Shown here piece by piece: positions 38,091 to 46,168 of a DNA stretch of 64,000 bases. Both the position numbers and the translations under genes were made by a program. Each line of letters starts with the position of its first letter. Position 1 is the first letter of the stretch. This stretch comes from Mesobacillus zeae (GTDB taxonomy: Bacteria > Bacillota > Bacilli > Bacillales > Cytobacillaceae), in assembly GCF_003570705.1 (NCBI RefSeq), contig NZ_QWVT01000015.1:186001-250000 (forward strand), written 5' to 3'. The notes beneath the pieces are model-generated. The model did no database searches and was not told the origin of the DNA. It worked only from the letters and a program-made list of their open reading frames with translations.

Positions 38091-38603
38091 ATGGGTATTC
38101 TTAGCGGAAATCCAAAAAATGAGCCGATGCACTATGGTGAAGTTTACCTAACGTGGATGCATTTGTCCGCTGCCAAAGCATTTGTTGCCGGTTACGAAAC
38201 ACTTCTTAACCATACAGGGGATAGCGACTTGAAAGAATTAATCAAAGACGTCCTAGAAAATGGAACAAAACCGGAAATCAAGCAGATTGAAGTATTGCTT
38301 AAAGATCATGGTGTAGGACTGCCGCCAAGCCCGCCAGAAAGGCCGGAAGCATGCATTGAAAACATTCCTCCGGGTGCACGCTTTCTCGATCCGGAGATTG
38401 GGATGAAGCTTGGGATGGATCTGGGTGCAGGGTTGGTTAGCTGCAGTGCCGTAATGGCGGAATGTCTGCGTGAGGATATCGCTCTTATGTACGGCCAATT
38501 CCATATGAAGACGACACAATATGCTGCCAGGACGCTAAGGCTGTTGAAAGATAAAGGCTGGCTTGTTCCACCGCCGCTTCATATCGATCAATCCGATTGT
38601 TAA
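38091..38603 (+). CDS. DUF3231-family protein
   Basis: A 170-residue, helix-bundle-like protein. HYGEVYLTWMHLSAAKAFVA at the start, then PSPPERPEACIENIPPGARF, then a Met/Gly-rich helix and the final LLKDKGWLVPPPLH. These are features of DUF3231, which is frequent in spore-formers. Some relatives contain two copies; this has one. GGGGAGGA precedes ATG 38091. Function unknown; may coordinate metal or resemble a ferritin-like bundle. Confidence 0.8.
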   Translation: MGILSGNPKNEPMHYGEVYLTWMHLSAAKAFVAGYETLLNHTGDSDLKELIKDVLENGTKPEIKQIEVLLKDHGVGLPPSPPERPEACIENIPPGARFLDPEIGMKLGMDLGAGLVSCSAVMAECLREDIALMYGQFHMKTTQYAARTLRLLKDKGWLVPPPLHIDQSDC

Positions 38604-38615
38604 GGAGGCTTATCC

Positions 38616-38774
38616 ATGTCCCAGCAAGGTGAGTATCAATCCAATGGAGAACAGTATAAAATGCCGAAAGCACTCCGGGGAAAACGCAACTTCCGCTATC
38701 GTGTCGGCTACACTGCCAGCACGGGCAATGATACAAACGGGAAAGACGAACCAGGAAAACGAACAGATCTATAA
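38616..38774 (+). CDS. Small hydrophilic protein, 52 aa
   Basis: ATG 38616 follows a perfect AAGGAGG with 7-base spacing, immediately after the DUF3231 gene. The product is basic and Gly/Asn-rich (MPKALRGKRNFRYRVGYTAS). No family recognised. The strong ribosome binding site makes it a real gene. A terminator follows. Confidence 0.7.
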   Translation: MSQQGEYQSNGEQYKMPKALRGKRNFRYRVGYTASTGNDTNGKDEPGKRTDL

Positions 38775-38781
38775 ATAGAGA

Positions 38782-38813
38782 GAAGCTGCCTGTCACCAGA
38801 AGGCAGCTTCTTT
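38782..38813. terminator. Bidirectional terminator
   Basis: GAAGCTGCCT (38782-38791) pairs with AGGCAGCTTC (38801-38810), with T residues on the plus side. It lies between convergent gene groups. Confidence 0.85.
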
Positions 38814-38828
38814 CACTTTTATTGGAGA

Positions 38829-39203
38829 TTAGGACTGGCGGAGGTTCAATGCTGTCTGGGTAGCCTGAAGGTCAACATTCAACTGTTCCTTCAGGTTATC
38901 GGGATGGTAATAGCCCTTGTCGACCATATAGTTGGATATTCTTTCATGTGTTTCAACGGCATCATTTAAATATTGCTTTAATGCCTCACGCACTTCAGGA
39001 GTTGATGCCTCAGTAACGGCTACTGCAAGGTTCTTTACGCCTGTTTTGGCAGACACCAAAAAATCGGTAGCAATTACCTGATCAGTCATGGCACCCATGT
39101 TGCCGTTATTTTGATTCATGAAGCTGTCATTTTGCATAAAGCTGTCATTTTGGTTCATGCCCTCGCTATTTAGATCGCTGCCGTTTTGGTTCATATCGTT
39201 CAT
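38829..39203 (-). CDS. CotF-family spore coat protein
   Basis: A 124-residue protein with a Met/Asn-rich, repeated head (MNQNDSFMQNDSFMNQNN) and a helical CotF domain: IATDFLVSAKTGVKNLAVAV, TPEVREALKQYLNDAVETHE and MVDKGYYHPDN. Coat proteins of this group assemble on the spore. Its start overlaps the stop of the upstream gene by four bases (ATGA), so the pair is translated together. Confidence 0.88.
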   Translation of the reverse strand: MNDMNQNGSDLNSEGMNQNDSFMQNDSFMNQNNGNMGAMTDQVIATDFLVSAKTGVKNLAVAVTEASTPEVREALKQYLNDAVETHERISNYMVDKGYYHPDNLKEQLNVDLQATQTALNLRQS

Positions 39204-39412
39204 TGCGTTTCACCCCTGTTTGTCATAAATTCCTGAATGCGCTGGATTTGTTCCCTTGTCATGCTTGCATCCTCTTGCAGGATGCTCTGCAGTTCAGAAT
39301 CTTTGGCAAGGCCGCCCATCATTGTTGATTTGGTCAAACAAAGGTTCTTAAACGTCAATAGTTCATGCAGTTCGTACGTTTCATGAGGTGCCATGTAATG
39401 TGTGTTGTCCAT
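39200..39412 (-). CDS. Small spore-coat-associated protein, CotF partner
   Basis: A 70-residue protein (MAPHETYELHELLTFKNLC, then helices ending RIQEFMTNRG). It resembles the N-terminal half that accompanies CotF-like proteins. ATG at 39412 has a clear GAGGAGG; the open frame above it is not used. First gene of a two-gene coat operon. Confidence 0.8.
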   Translation of the reverse strand: MDNTHYMAPHETYELHELLTFKNLCLTKSTMMGGLAKDSELQSILQEDASMTREQIQRIQEFMTNRGETQ

Positions 39413-39558
39413 ATGAATCCTCCTCGATAATATTCTAAAAAACCACACAGTCAATAGAATGTGTAAATAAGGAGACTTTATTCTGAGAAAAAGTAAAATA
39501 TCATTGAATATGACAGTAAGCTCAGGGTTATCATACCGTTGAAAGGAGTGGGACTGGA

Positions 39559-39849
39559 ATGAAAGATATTCTGCAGCAGGCGAAAACCGAATTGGAAAAA
39601 GCGTTTGACGAGCGGGGTAAGCATGATCTGACCCTGACTATAAGTGAACTGCAAGAAGCTAGGGAGAAATTCGGAGATAAAGGTACAATGATCGAGGATG
39701 CAATCCGTTCGCTGACACAAGCGAAAAATGCACAGAGAGAGCATGAAACAGCAGGGGATATTGCCTCGTCAGCGGCATTTGGCGAAGCGTTCAACAGTCT
39801 GGATCAGGCAATTGAATCATATACCAACCATGATAATGACCCTCTATAA
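39559..39849 (+). CDS. Hypothetical helical protein, 96 aa
   Basis: A charged, all-helical protein (DILQQAKTELEKAFDERG, LTISELQEAREKFG, EDAIRSLTQAKNAQREHE). AAAGGAGTG precedes the ATG. No family recognised. It has a bidirectional terminator just behind it. Confidence 0.7.
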   Translation: MKDILQQAKTELEKAFDERGKHDLTLTISELQEAREKFGDKGTMIEDAIRSLTQAKNAQREHETAGDIASSAAFGEAFNSLDQAIESYTNHDNDPL

Positions 39850-39852
39850 TAG

Positions 39853-39883
39853 GAATATCCCTGATCTTAGACCAGGGATATTC
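39853..39883. terminator. Bidirectional terminator hairpin
   Basis: GAATATCCCTG (39853-39863) pairs with CAGGGATATTC (39873-39883) between convergent genes. Confidence 0.75.
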
Positions 39884-39884
39884 T

Positions 39885-40538
39885 TCAAAAATCAATCGAA
39901 ATGACCAGCTGCGGGCTGATGGCCTGTTTTTTTTCGTTTAATACTTCGCTAGTCGTGACCTTGAAGGATTGTATTTCGGTTTTCTCTACTATAAAGCCAA
40001 GATTGCCTTTCTTTGCTTCATTTTTCCGGATTTGTCCATTCAACTCTTCCAGGTATATGTCTTCTTCCCAGCTTTTAGTTTCAGCGCTGTCTGTTTTTAC
40101 ACTTGCAGCAGGAGCAAAAAACAGTGTTTCATTAGAGCTGTTGTTAACTTCTACAGATAACTTAATAAAATCAAATTTGTCCTCATGTGTATAGCTGTGA
40201 AAGAAATCCGTCAGGCTGTAGTCTGGGCGGTAAGTCATCTGCTTTGCCTCGGTAATTTTCATCGTAATAGGTCCAGAAGATATTTTTTCGTTCAATTTTT
40301 TATATTCCTTAAGCACTAGCTCTCCTTTTTCATCGCTAAAGGATTGACCTTTGACTTTTAGAGAACGGTCATCTGTCACTTGCGGGTTCGAAACATAAGA
40401 TGGGGGGGAACTCTCCGGCACTTTTTCTTCAGCTTTTCCGGATTCTGATTTGTGTTTTTCTCCAGTTTCCTCATCCGGCTTCTGGCTGCAGCCAAACAGC
40501 ATGGCAACAGATAAAAGAACGAATATCAACTTTTTCAA
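39885..40538 (-). CDS. Putative lipoprotein, 217 aa
   Basis: Signal peptide with lipobox LFGC (Cys near 17), a charged linker, and a beta-rich domain with KLSVEVNNSSNETLFFAPAA, which resembles the Ig-like DUF4352/DUF5068 group of Firmicute lipoproteins. It should sit on the outer face of the membrane. Function unknown. AGGAGG precedes the start. The minus-strand alkaline phosphatase gene lies upstream of it, separated by a terminator. Confidence 0.8.
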   Translation of the reverse strand: MKKLIFVLLSVAMLFGCSQKPDEETGEKHKSESGKAEEKVPESSPPSYVSNPQVTDDRSLKVKGQSFSDEKGELVLKEYKKLNEKISSGPITMKITEAKQMTYRPDYSLTDFFHSYTHEDKFDFIKLSVEVNNSSNETLFFAPAASVKTDSAETKSWEEDIYLEELNGQIRKNEAKKGNLGFIVEKTEIQSFKVTTSEVLNEKKQAISPQLVISIDF

Positions 40539-40568
40539 TGTATTTCCTCCTGGTTATAAAGAAAAATA

Positions 40569-40604
40569 TCCCGCTGCTGAACAAGCTGCGGGAATTCTAT
40601 GCTT
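40569..40604 (-). terminator. Terminator after the alkaline phosphatase gene
   Basis: On the minus strand TCCCGCAGC pairs with GCAGCGGGA with one mismatch and is followed by TATTTTTCTTT. Confidence 0.75.
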
Positions 40605-40611
40605 TTTGTAT

Positions 40612-42000
40612 TTATTTATCTTCAATAATGACGTCTTTGTTCCCTTTTTCTAGAAGGTTGAAGACATGCTTGGCAAGGTCCGTGTTTTCGACTTTGCCTG
40701 CAAGTTTTTCCCGAGAAGGTCCGTAAGAGTAAACATTCACATCTTCACCTGTATGGCCGCCGGTTGTCCAGCCTGTATTGGTTCGCTTGTTGAAAATCTT
40801 TTCAATACTGTTGTCAATCTCAAGGACTCTTTTCGTTTCTGCAGCTTTGTTAACAGAAGCGAGTTCCTCAGATGTCAGGTCAAAGCCCATATATTTATTT
40901 AATGTTTCCTCTACGCCTGCACCTTTGGTAATTTGTTCTGCCATAAAGTCAGGTGTTTTCTTCGCTGCTTTAATCGGCTCTGTAAACCAGTTATAGATCC
41001 CATCGGCACCAATGGAGAATCCACCGGTCGAATGGTCCGCTGTTGCAATAACAAGTGTGTGTTTGTCCTTTTTTGCGAACTCGATAGCCGCCTTAAAGGC
41101 TTTTTCATAATCCTCCATTTCGCTCATGGCGGCGACAATGTCATTGTCATGACCTGCCCAATCAATCTGGCTGCCTTCCACCATTAGGAAGAATCCGTCT
41201 TTATCTTTGCTGAGGCGCTTGATGGCACTGTTCGTCATTTCTTCAAGTGAAGGGACGCTTTCCGTACGGTCAATCATTTTCGGTAGGCCCCGCGGTGCAA
41301 ACAAACCAAGCACCTTCCCACTATTATCAGCAAGCATTTCTTTTTTTGATGAAACAAGGCGATAGCCATCCTTTTTGAATTCCGCAGCAATATTTCGATC
41401 ATTTCTGACAAATAAATCTTTCCCGCCGCCAAGAAGCACATCCACTTTATGCTGGCCATTGATACGCTCATCATAATAATCTTCAGCAATGGCATTCATG
41501 TTTTTCCTGTGGACATCATGAGCGCCGAAAGAGGCGGGGGTTGCATGCGTCAGCTCTGAAGTAGCAACAAGACCGGTAGCTTTTCCATTCTCCTTGGCTG
41601 ATTCCAGTACTGTTTTGACCTCTGATTCATCATTGTCTACTGCAATTGCAGCGTTATATGTTTTAATGCCGGATGACATCGCTGTTGCAGCTGAGGCAGA
41701 ATCCGTTATGTTTTCCTCTGGGTCTTCGGCGTATGTAGACTGCTGGCCGACAAGATATTGATCAAACGCACTGTTTTCACGGAATTTCGTGCCTGGATTG
41801 TCCTTCAAATAGCGGTAGGCAGATGTATATGAGGGTCCCATGCCATCGCCAATCATAAAGATCACATTTTTTACGTCAGCATGGTTAGAATGTTTTGTTT
41901 CTTTAGCGTTTGCTGATGAAAATGTCCCTGTGAGTCCGCCAATGGCAAGTGTGGAAACAACTGCAAACGGAATAAGCTTTTTTTTATAAGTTCTTTTCAA
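40612..42000 (-). CDS. Secreted alkaline phosphatase
   Basis: A 462-residue protein with a Sec signal peptide (KKKLIPFAVVSTLAIGGLTG, cut near ANA-KE) and an alkaline phosphatase domain like PhoA/PhoB of Bacillus. FMIGDGMG, TDSASAATAMSSG (Ser nucleophile), VEGSQIDWAGHDND, IATADHSTGG and TTGGHTGEDVNVYSYGP carry the nucleophile and the Zn/Mg ligands. TTG start at 42000 follows GGAGGGA. A cre-like box lies about 50 bases upstream; no clear Pho box was seen. Confidence 0.94.
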   Translation of the reverse strand: MKRTYKKKLIPFAVVSTLAIGGLTGTFSSANAKETKHSNHADVKNVIFMIGDGMGPSYTSAYRYLKDNPGTKFRENSAFDQYLVGQQSTYAEDPEENITDSASAATAMSSGIKTYNAAIAVDNDESEVKTVLESAKENGKATGLVATSELTHATPASFGAHDVHRKNMNAIAEDYYDERINGQHKVDVLLGGGKDLFVRNDRNIAAEFKKDGYRLVSSKKEMLADNSGKVLGLFAPRGLPKMIDRTESVPSLEEMTNSAIKRLSKDKDGFFLMVEGSQIDWAGHDNDIVAAMSEMEDYEKAFKAAIEFAKKDKHTLVIATADHSTGGFSIGADGIYNWFTEPIKAAKKTPDFMAEQITKGAGVEETLNKYMGFDLTSEELASVNKAAETKRVLEIDNSIEKIFNKRTNTGWTTGGHTGEDVNVYSYGPSREKLAGKVENTDLAKHVFNLLEKGNKDVIIEDK

Positions 42001-42050
42001 AGTCTTGGTCCCTCCGGATATCTGGCTTAATTCTTATTATATTACATTTT

Positions 42051-42064
42051 TGAAAGCGTTTAAA
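42051..42064. promoter_or_regulatory. cre-like site upstream of the alkaline phosphatase gene
   Basis: TGAAAGCGTTTAAA fits the CcpA cre consensus TGWAANCGNTNWCA at all but one position. It lies 51 bases before the minus-strand start, so catabolite control is plausible. Confidence 0.55.
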
Positions 42065-42348
42065 TTAATGGAAATCTGTTCTGCTTTTTTATAAAAAACA
42101 AACCAGGCCTTATTGACTAAACTTCGGGAAAAGCATGGTTCTTATACAGCATGCAGAAGGAAATGAATAGGGAACATATATCAAATAATCTGTTATTTCA
42201 AAGTTTTTTTATGAATTATGCCCCAGTTAGGAAAATAGATTCTTTTTTTTCTTAATCTGTAAAAATATTTTAGTTTTATAAGCTGCGATTTTAACGGCCT
42301 GAAGTCCGTAGAGAAGGAAGGCAGGGATTAGATTTCTTTTAGCTAGTT

Positions 42349-42490
42349 TATTGTATCGGTGTTGTTTGGTTGATATTGTGCTGTTTTTGCTTGATATAAT
42401 GACAAAGTTGGTCGATTTCACACCCGGATTGATCCATATCTTTAAAAAGTTGGTTGATATTTCGATCTGTATCTGGATTGATGCTTATCC
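42349..42490. repeat. Degenerate 21-bp-period array (array D)
   Basis: TTGATAT-type cores start at 42370, 42391, 42412 (TCGATT), 42433 (weak) and 42454, all 21 bases apart. GGATTGAT segments at 42426 and 42475 fall off register. The core differs from arrays A-C, but the period is the same. It lies within the 735-base gap between the phosphatase and the aminopeptidase genes, where I see no gene. Confidence 0.6.
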
Positions 42491-42735
42491 TAGATTGGCT
42501 ATGGCGGAGGAACGGTGAAGTCCTTTAATGCCCAGCTTAGGATAAATGTATGAGGATTGAGGAAATAGACCTAGCATAATTTGTTAAATTATCGGAATAT
42601 TGGTAATAATTAATCTTTAAATTTTCGAAGGAGCTTAATACAATAGTAGTGACGTGAATGGTTTAAGTCTTTAGAAGCTTGTACATATATTTTCACGTCC
42701 CAATCTATAATTCTATTAAAAGGATGGTGGGGAAT

Positions 42736-44118
42736 TTGACAAGGAGATCCTCCAAGGTTATTGCTTCACTTTTGGCAGCATCATTGGCTTTCGGAACGGC
42801 GGGGTATGCTACTGAGGCTGTGAGTAATGGAAACTCTTCGTATTCACAGGACCAAAAAGTAGTCGCAAGAGTAGACGCCCAAAAAGCGATTGAGCATGTA
42901 AGATATTTATCGGAAGAAATTGGGACAAGGCCTGGCGGTCTGGAAAACGAGTATAAAGCTGCAGATTATGTTGCGGATACTCTTAAAAGCTACGGATACG
43001 AAGTCGAGTATCAATATTTCCCTGTTGCTGACCAGTACATTGCAAATTTGGCACTGAAGGACGGTAAAGTCTGGGAAATGGGGGCTGCACCGAATGGCTT
43101 GATCAGCGATAACAGCGTCAAAGCAGAAACGATCTTTATTTCCGGCGGAACCAAGGCTTCAGATTTCGTGAATGCCAATGGAAAAATTGTTTTGATGCCA
43201 CGTGCCGCGACTGTTTCAGAATACCGTACACAAGTGAAGCTTGCAGTACAGGCTGGCGCAAAAGGGGTGATCCTTCAGAGCCTTGTTGGCAGCCGGGGAA
43301 ACTATGGCCAGGCTTTTAATCCAAATCTAGCTGAAAAGGTGAATATCCCTGTATACGGTGCGTCCTATATCCATGGGGAATGGCTGAAGGATGAGATTAA
43401 AAAGGGGAACAGTGAAATAGGCCTTACAGCCAAACACTACTCGAACTTGAAATCAGTGAACGTCATTGCCACCAAGCGGGCAAAGACGCGATCGAAGGAT
43501 ACGAAAGAAGTGATTCTTGGTGCGCACCATGACAGCGTGGTTGGAGCGCCAGGCGCGAATGATAATGCATCAGGTGTTGGACTGATGCTTGAGCTTGCAA
43601 GGGTGTACAAGGGTTATAACACCGACAAAGATTTAAAGTTCATGTCATTCGGTTCGGAAGAGCGCGGATTGCTGGGTTCCTTCCATTACGTAGACCAGCT
43701 TGACCAGGCAGGGAAAGATCGGATTGAGGCTGTGTTCGTGCCGGATATGGTGGCAACTAATTATGATAAGGCAAAAAACCTTTATTCCATGACAGTTGAC
43801 GGAAGCAAAAATATCGTGACGGATTCCACTGCAGCTGCGGGTGCAAGGCTAGGGAATTCAGATATCCTTCCAGGGACATTTGGGTCGAGCGATCATGTTC
43901 CGTTCCACCACGCCGGAATTCCTGCTGCCCTGTTCATTTGGATGGGAATAGATAGCTGGGATCCGCTTGTATACCATATTGAAAAAGTCTACCATACACC
44001 GCAGGACACAATTGCCGACAATGTGTCCCCTGAAAGGATGCAGTCCGCGCTAGATATCATTGGCTCTGGACTATTTGATGTCGTTAGGAAAGACGTTCCT
44101 CCGCTGAATAAGAATTGA
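42736..44118 (+). CDS. Secreted M28-family aminopeptidase with PA domain
   Basis: A 460-residue protein with a signal peptide (SSKVIASLLAASLAFGTAGY), a PA insertion (GGTKASDFVNANGKIVLMPR to about 240) and an M28 di-zinc peptidase domain. Visible ligands are GAHHDSV, GANDNASG, SEERGLLGS (Glu-Glu), FVPDMVA and SDHVPFHHAGIP. It resembles B. subtilis YwaD. TTG 42736 is chosen with AAAGGA upstream; ATG 42724 and ATG 42679 are possible but give odd leaders. Likely feeds on extracellular peptides. Confidence 0.9.
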   Translation: MTRRSSKVIASLLAASLAFGTAGYATEAVSNGNSSYSQDQKVVARVDAQKAIEHVRYLSEEIGTRPGGLENEYKAADYVADTLKSYGYEVEYQYFPVADQYIANLALKDGKVWEMGAAPNGLISDNSVKAETIFISGGTKASDFVNANGKIVLMPRAATVSEYRTQVKLAVQAGAKGVILQSLVGSRGNYGQAFNPNLAEKVNIPVYGASYIHGEWLKDEIKKGNSEIGLTAKHYSNLKSVNVIATKRAKTRSKDTKEVILGAHHDSVVGAPGANDNASGVGLMLELARVYKGYNTDKDLKFMSFGSEERGLLGSFHYVDQLDQAGKDRIEAVFVPDMVATNYDKAKNLYSMTVDGSKNIVTDSTAAAGARLGNSDILPGTFGSSDHVPFHHAGIPAALFIWMGIDSWDPLVYHIEKVYHTPQDTIADNVSPERMQSALDIIGSGLFDVVRKDVPPLNKN

Positions 44119-44190
44119 TTTGTTTTGTAGACCTAGAGAATGAGTGTTTTTAGTAAAGGCTAGGCAGCAGTTTAATAAGAAATTTCAACA

Positions 44191-44224
44191 TCCGGCCGTT
44201 CTTTTTTAGGAGCGGTCGGATTTC
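44191..44224 (+). terminator. Terminator after the aminopeptidase
   Basis: TCCGGCCGTTC (44191-44201) pairs with GAGCGGTCGGA (44210-44220) through two G-U pairs. The T-run is short (TTT). Confidence 0.7.
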
Positions 44225-44352
44225 GTATCATTAAGATGATTTGCATGGCTATATACTCCCGGGGATTGATGGCTGCTATTTATAAGTAAACAGTATGTTT
44301 GGCGCTTACAAAGGCGATACTTGTATCTATATAGGAAAAGGGAGTGAAAAAA

Positions 44353-44487
44353 GTGGCCAGTGAGAAGGAGTACAAGCCAGCGCAATTATCTGAAGAAGAA
44401 CTTGGCAGAATCCAGTCCCTGGAGTCGAAGCTTGTTGATCAAGCGGAACGGGATATCATTATTATTGCCTACGAAAAAAACGAGTAG
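44353..44487 (+). CDS. Small acidic protein, 44 aa
   Basis: GTG 44353 follows GGGAG with 9-base spacing. The product is an amphipathic helix pair (LSEEELGRIQSLESKLVDQA, then ERDIIIIAYEKNE). A similar tiny gene is common in Bacillus, but its job is not known to me. The next small gene starts 9 bases after its stop. Confidence 0.7.
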   Translation: MASEKEYKPAQLSEEELGRIQSLESKLVDQAERDIIIIAYEKNE

Positions 44488-44496
44488 GGGCATGAT

Positions 44497-44607
44497 ATGA
44501 TGAGAGTGAAGGCAAATAGTAAAAAAGAAGCAAACAAAAGCAAGCGATCCAGCGAAGGAGTGGAAATTAAGGGGGAAGGTGACGCCAATCTTTCTCCAGA
44601 TGCCTGA
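44497..44607 (+). CDS. Small basic/hydrophilic peptide, 36 aa
   Basis: ATG 44497 (or 44500) follows AGTAGGGG. The product is Lys/Ser-rich at the start (KANSKKEANKSKRSSEG) and acidic at the end. It overlaps nothing and is followed by a double-hairpin terminator, so it is likely real and co-transcribed with the 44-residue gene. Confidence 0.6.
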   Translation: MMRVKANSKKEANKSKRSSEGVEIKGEGDANLSPDA

Positions 44608-44632
44608 AAACCACTTCTTTAAATATGAAAAA

Positions 44633-44683
44633 AGTGCCGTAAAAACGGCACTCAGGCTGTCGAGAAAGTCTCGACAGCTTTTT
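44633..44683 (+). terminator. Double-hairpin terminator
   Basis: AGTGCCGT/ACGGCACT (44633-44652) is followed by GCTGTCGAGA/TCTCGACAGC (44656-44678) with five T residues. Confidence 0.9.
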
Positions 44684-44809
44684 AAAATAAATACACTACA
44701 ATATATTGTTGTTTAAGTCTTTGGTTAATATCTATATATTGGTCCGAGAGATAATAAAACTTCAAAAACTCCCATTTTCAAAATCAGTAATAAAAAATAG
44801 GGGGTTACT

Positions 44810-45133
44810 CTACAATATGAGTGCCTTTTCTGCTGCTGCTTGAGTCGTTTTCACAGCGCCATCAAGATCGACTAACAGCGTTTTGTCATATCCGGTCTTT
44901 CCGCCAGATCCTGCAGCGAATACAATTGCATCGCAGTCTTGTGCTTTATCGGCGATTTCTTCCATGCTGCCTTCAAGGCTAGTCAAGGCTGCTTCCACAC
45001 CTTGTTCCTCGAACGCAGCTGCCTGATCGGCGCTTCGAACCATTGCTCTCACTGTATGCTCGCTGCTGTCCTTCAGCAGGTTTACAAGCTGTTTCCCAAT
45101 TTAGCCGTTTGCTCCTACAACAAATACTTTCAT
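44810..45133 (-). pseudogene. Broken NAD(P)-binding SDR-like gene (YhfK type)
   Basis: From ATG at 45133 with GGAG upstream the frame reads MKVFVVGANG and then hits TAA (45101-45103) where homologues have Gln and IGKQLV follows at once. The frame continues with EHTVRAMVRSADQAAAFEE, AIVFAAGSGGKTGYDKTLLV and ends early at AEKALIL. The C-terminal half of the NAD(P)H-binding protein is missing. So it has one nonsense change plus a truncation. Confidence 0.82.
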
Positions 45134-45300
45134 TCTTTCATTCTCCTTTCTTATATCGTGTCTCCAAGTTTCTTTACCCTAATTTTTGGTGAAATCTCGG
45201 AAAAAGCAGTTTTGTACTGAAAAATTACAAACCATGGTTCTTTATAAAAGATGACAATATAAAAAACAGTCATGCCAAGCGCCCTGTTTTTCCATCTGAT

Positions 45301-45654
45301 CTACTCCTTAATCCAAGCCTGGCTGCTTCCAGCTGGCTTTTTAAAAAGTGCTTTGCGGTAATTCCAGGAAGTAGACTGCCTAATGCTGTTATGGTCTCAA
45401 GCCTATCTTTTTATTTAAAACCGCGTATTCCCTAAATTGCGACTATCGCTGTGTATCAAACTTTAAACTGCTTATTATTCCTTTCAACGTCGTGCTGTCC
45501 ACAGCGTGCATGAAAACAAGAATGTTGAAGGGCTGATATCACCATATCTTTGTTCAAATTGGCTGTTCAATTTCTCCGAATCCTCTGGCGTGGCTTTCCC
45601 CGTAAATTCAAATGCAATAGTGGATTCATCCTTGTTTGGAAGAAATGTGATCAT
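45301..45654 (-). pseudogene. Decayed SpoIIAA-like (STAS, DUF3478) gene
   Basis: ATG at 45654 with AGGGGG upstream starts MITFLPNKDESTIAFEFTGK, a SpoIIAA-like N-terminus. After about 45 codons the frame shifts to NILVFMHAVDSTTLKGI and KFDTQR, then a TAG in place of the usual Trp, then SQFREYAVLNKKIG, then a second shift to ITALGSLLPGITAKHF. Together they rebuild the family fold, so this is a gene with at least two frameshifts and a nonsense codon. Confidence 0.7.
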
Positions 45655-45686
45655 CACAATGCCCCCTATTTGCGTGATCTAAAATG

Positions 45687-45989
45687 TTATAGCTTTGATT
45701 CTTCCGCGGTCCCTGACGCCGCATGAGCCAAGTGGCCTTGTACCCTTAGTTCGTCAACTTCTTTTTGCAGACTTTTTTTCTCACGTTTAAGTGCGTAAAT
45801 TTTCCGTGCCCCAACCGCGCCCATGATGACAACACCTGAAAGTACCGATAGTAGGATAACAAGGATTAACGGCCACTGCCCTGTGCCGAAGAAGTAGTCT
45901 ATTGTAACGTCTTCTACATTAACAACAGCAAAAAGGGCAACAAGCAAGGCAAACAACAATGCCAGCAGCAAGCTCCATTGAGATTTCAA
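45687..45989 (-). CDS. LapA/DUF1049-family membrane protein
   Basis: A 100-residue protein with two membrane helices (LLLALLFALLVALFAVVNV and LILVILLSVLSGVVIMGAVG) and a cytoplasmic coiled-coil tail (YALKREKKSLQKEVDELR). The segment VEDVTIDYFFG between helices is the LapA mark. TTG at 45989 follows a perfect AAAGGAGG; the longer open frame from 46046 is not used. Proteins of this type help lipopolysaccharide assembly in Gram-negatives; in Bacillus the role is unclear. Confidence 0.85.
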   Translation of the reverse strand: MKSQWSLLLALLFALLVALFAVVNVEDVTIDYFFGTGQWPLILVILLSVLSGVVIMGAVGARKIYALKREKKSLQKEVDELRVQGHLAHAASGTAEESKL

Positions 45990-46098
45990 ACTTTGAACCT
46001 CCTTTGTCAATCGGATTTCTCGATTAATTAACTTCATTTTACCCATTCGATCTTAAAAAAAACACGGGCTGAACCAAGTGAACTGAATATGGTTTGCT

Positions 46099-46134
46099 TT
46101 GACTATTTAATCTAATTTTTATAAAATTAGATTA
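46099..46134 (+). promoter_or_regulatory. satD promoter covered by a perfect palindrome
   Basis: TTGACT (46099-46104), 17-base spacer, TAAAAT (46122-46127). TAATCTAATTTT (46108-46119) and AAAATTAGATTA (46123-46134) form a perfect 12-bp inverted repeat around TAT that covers the spacer and the -10. This is a classical operator position. Confidence 0.75.
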
Positions 46135-46168
46135 AAACATCTAAGTGATAGGAAGGGAGGTAACAGAA

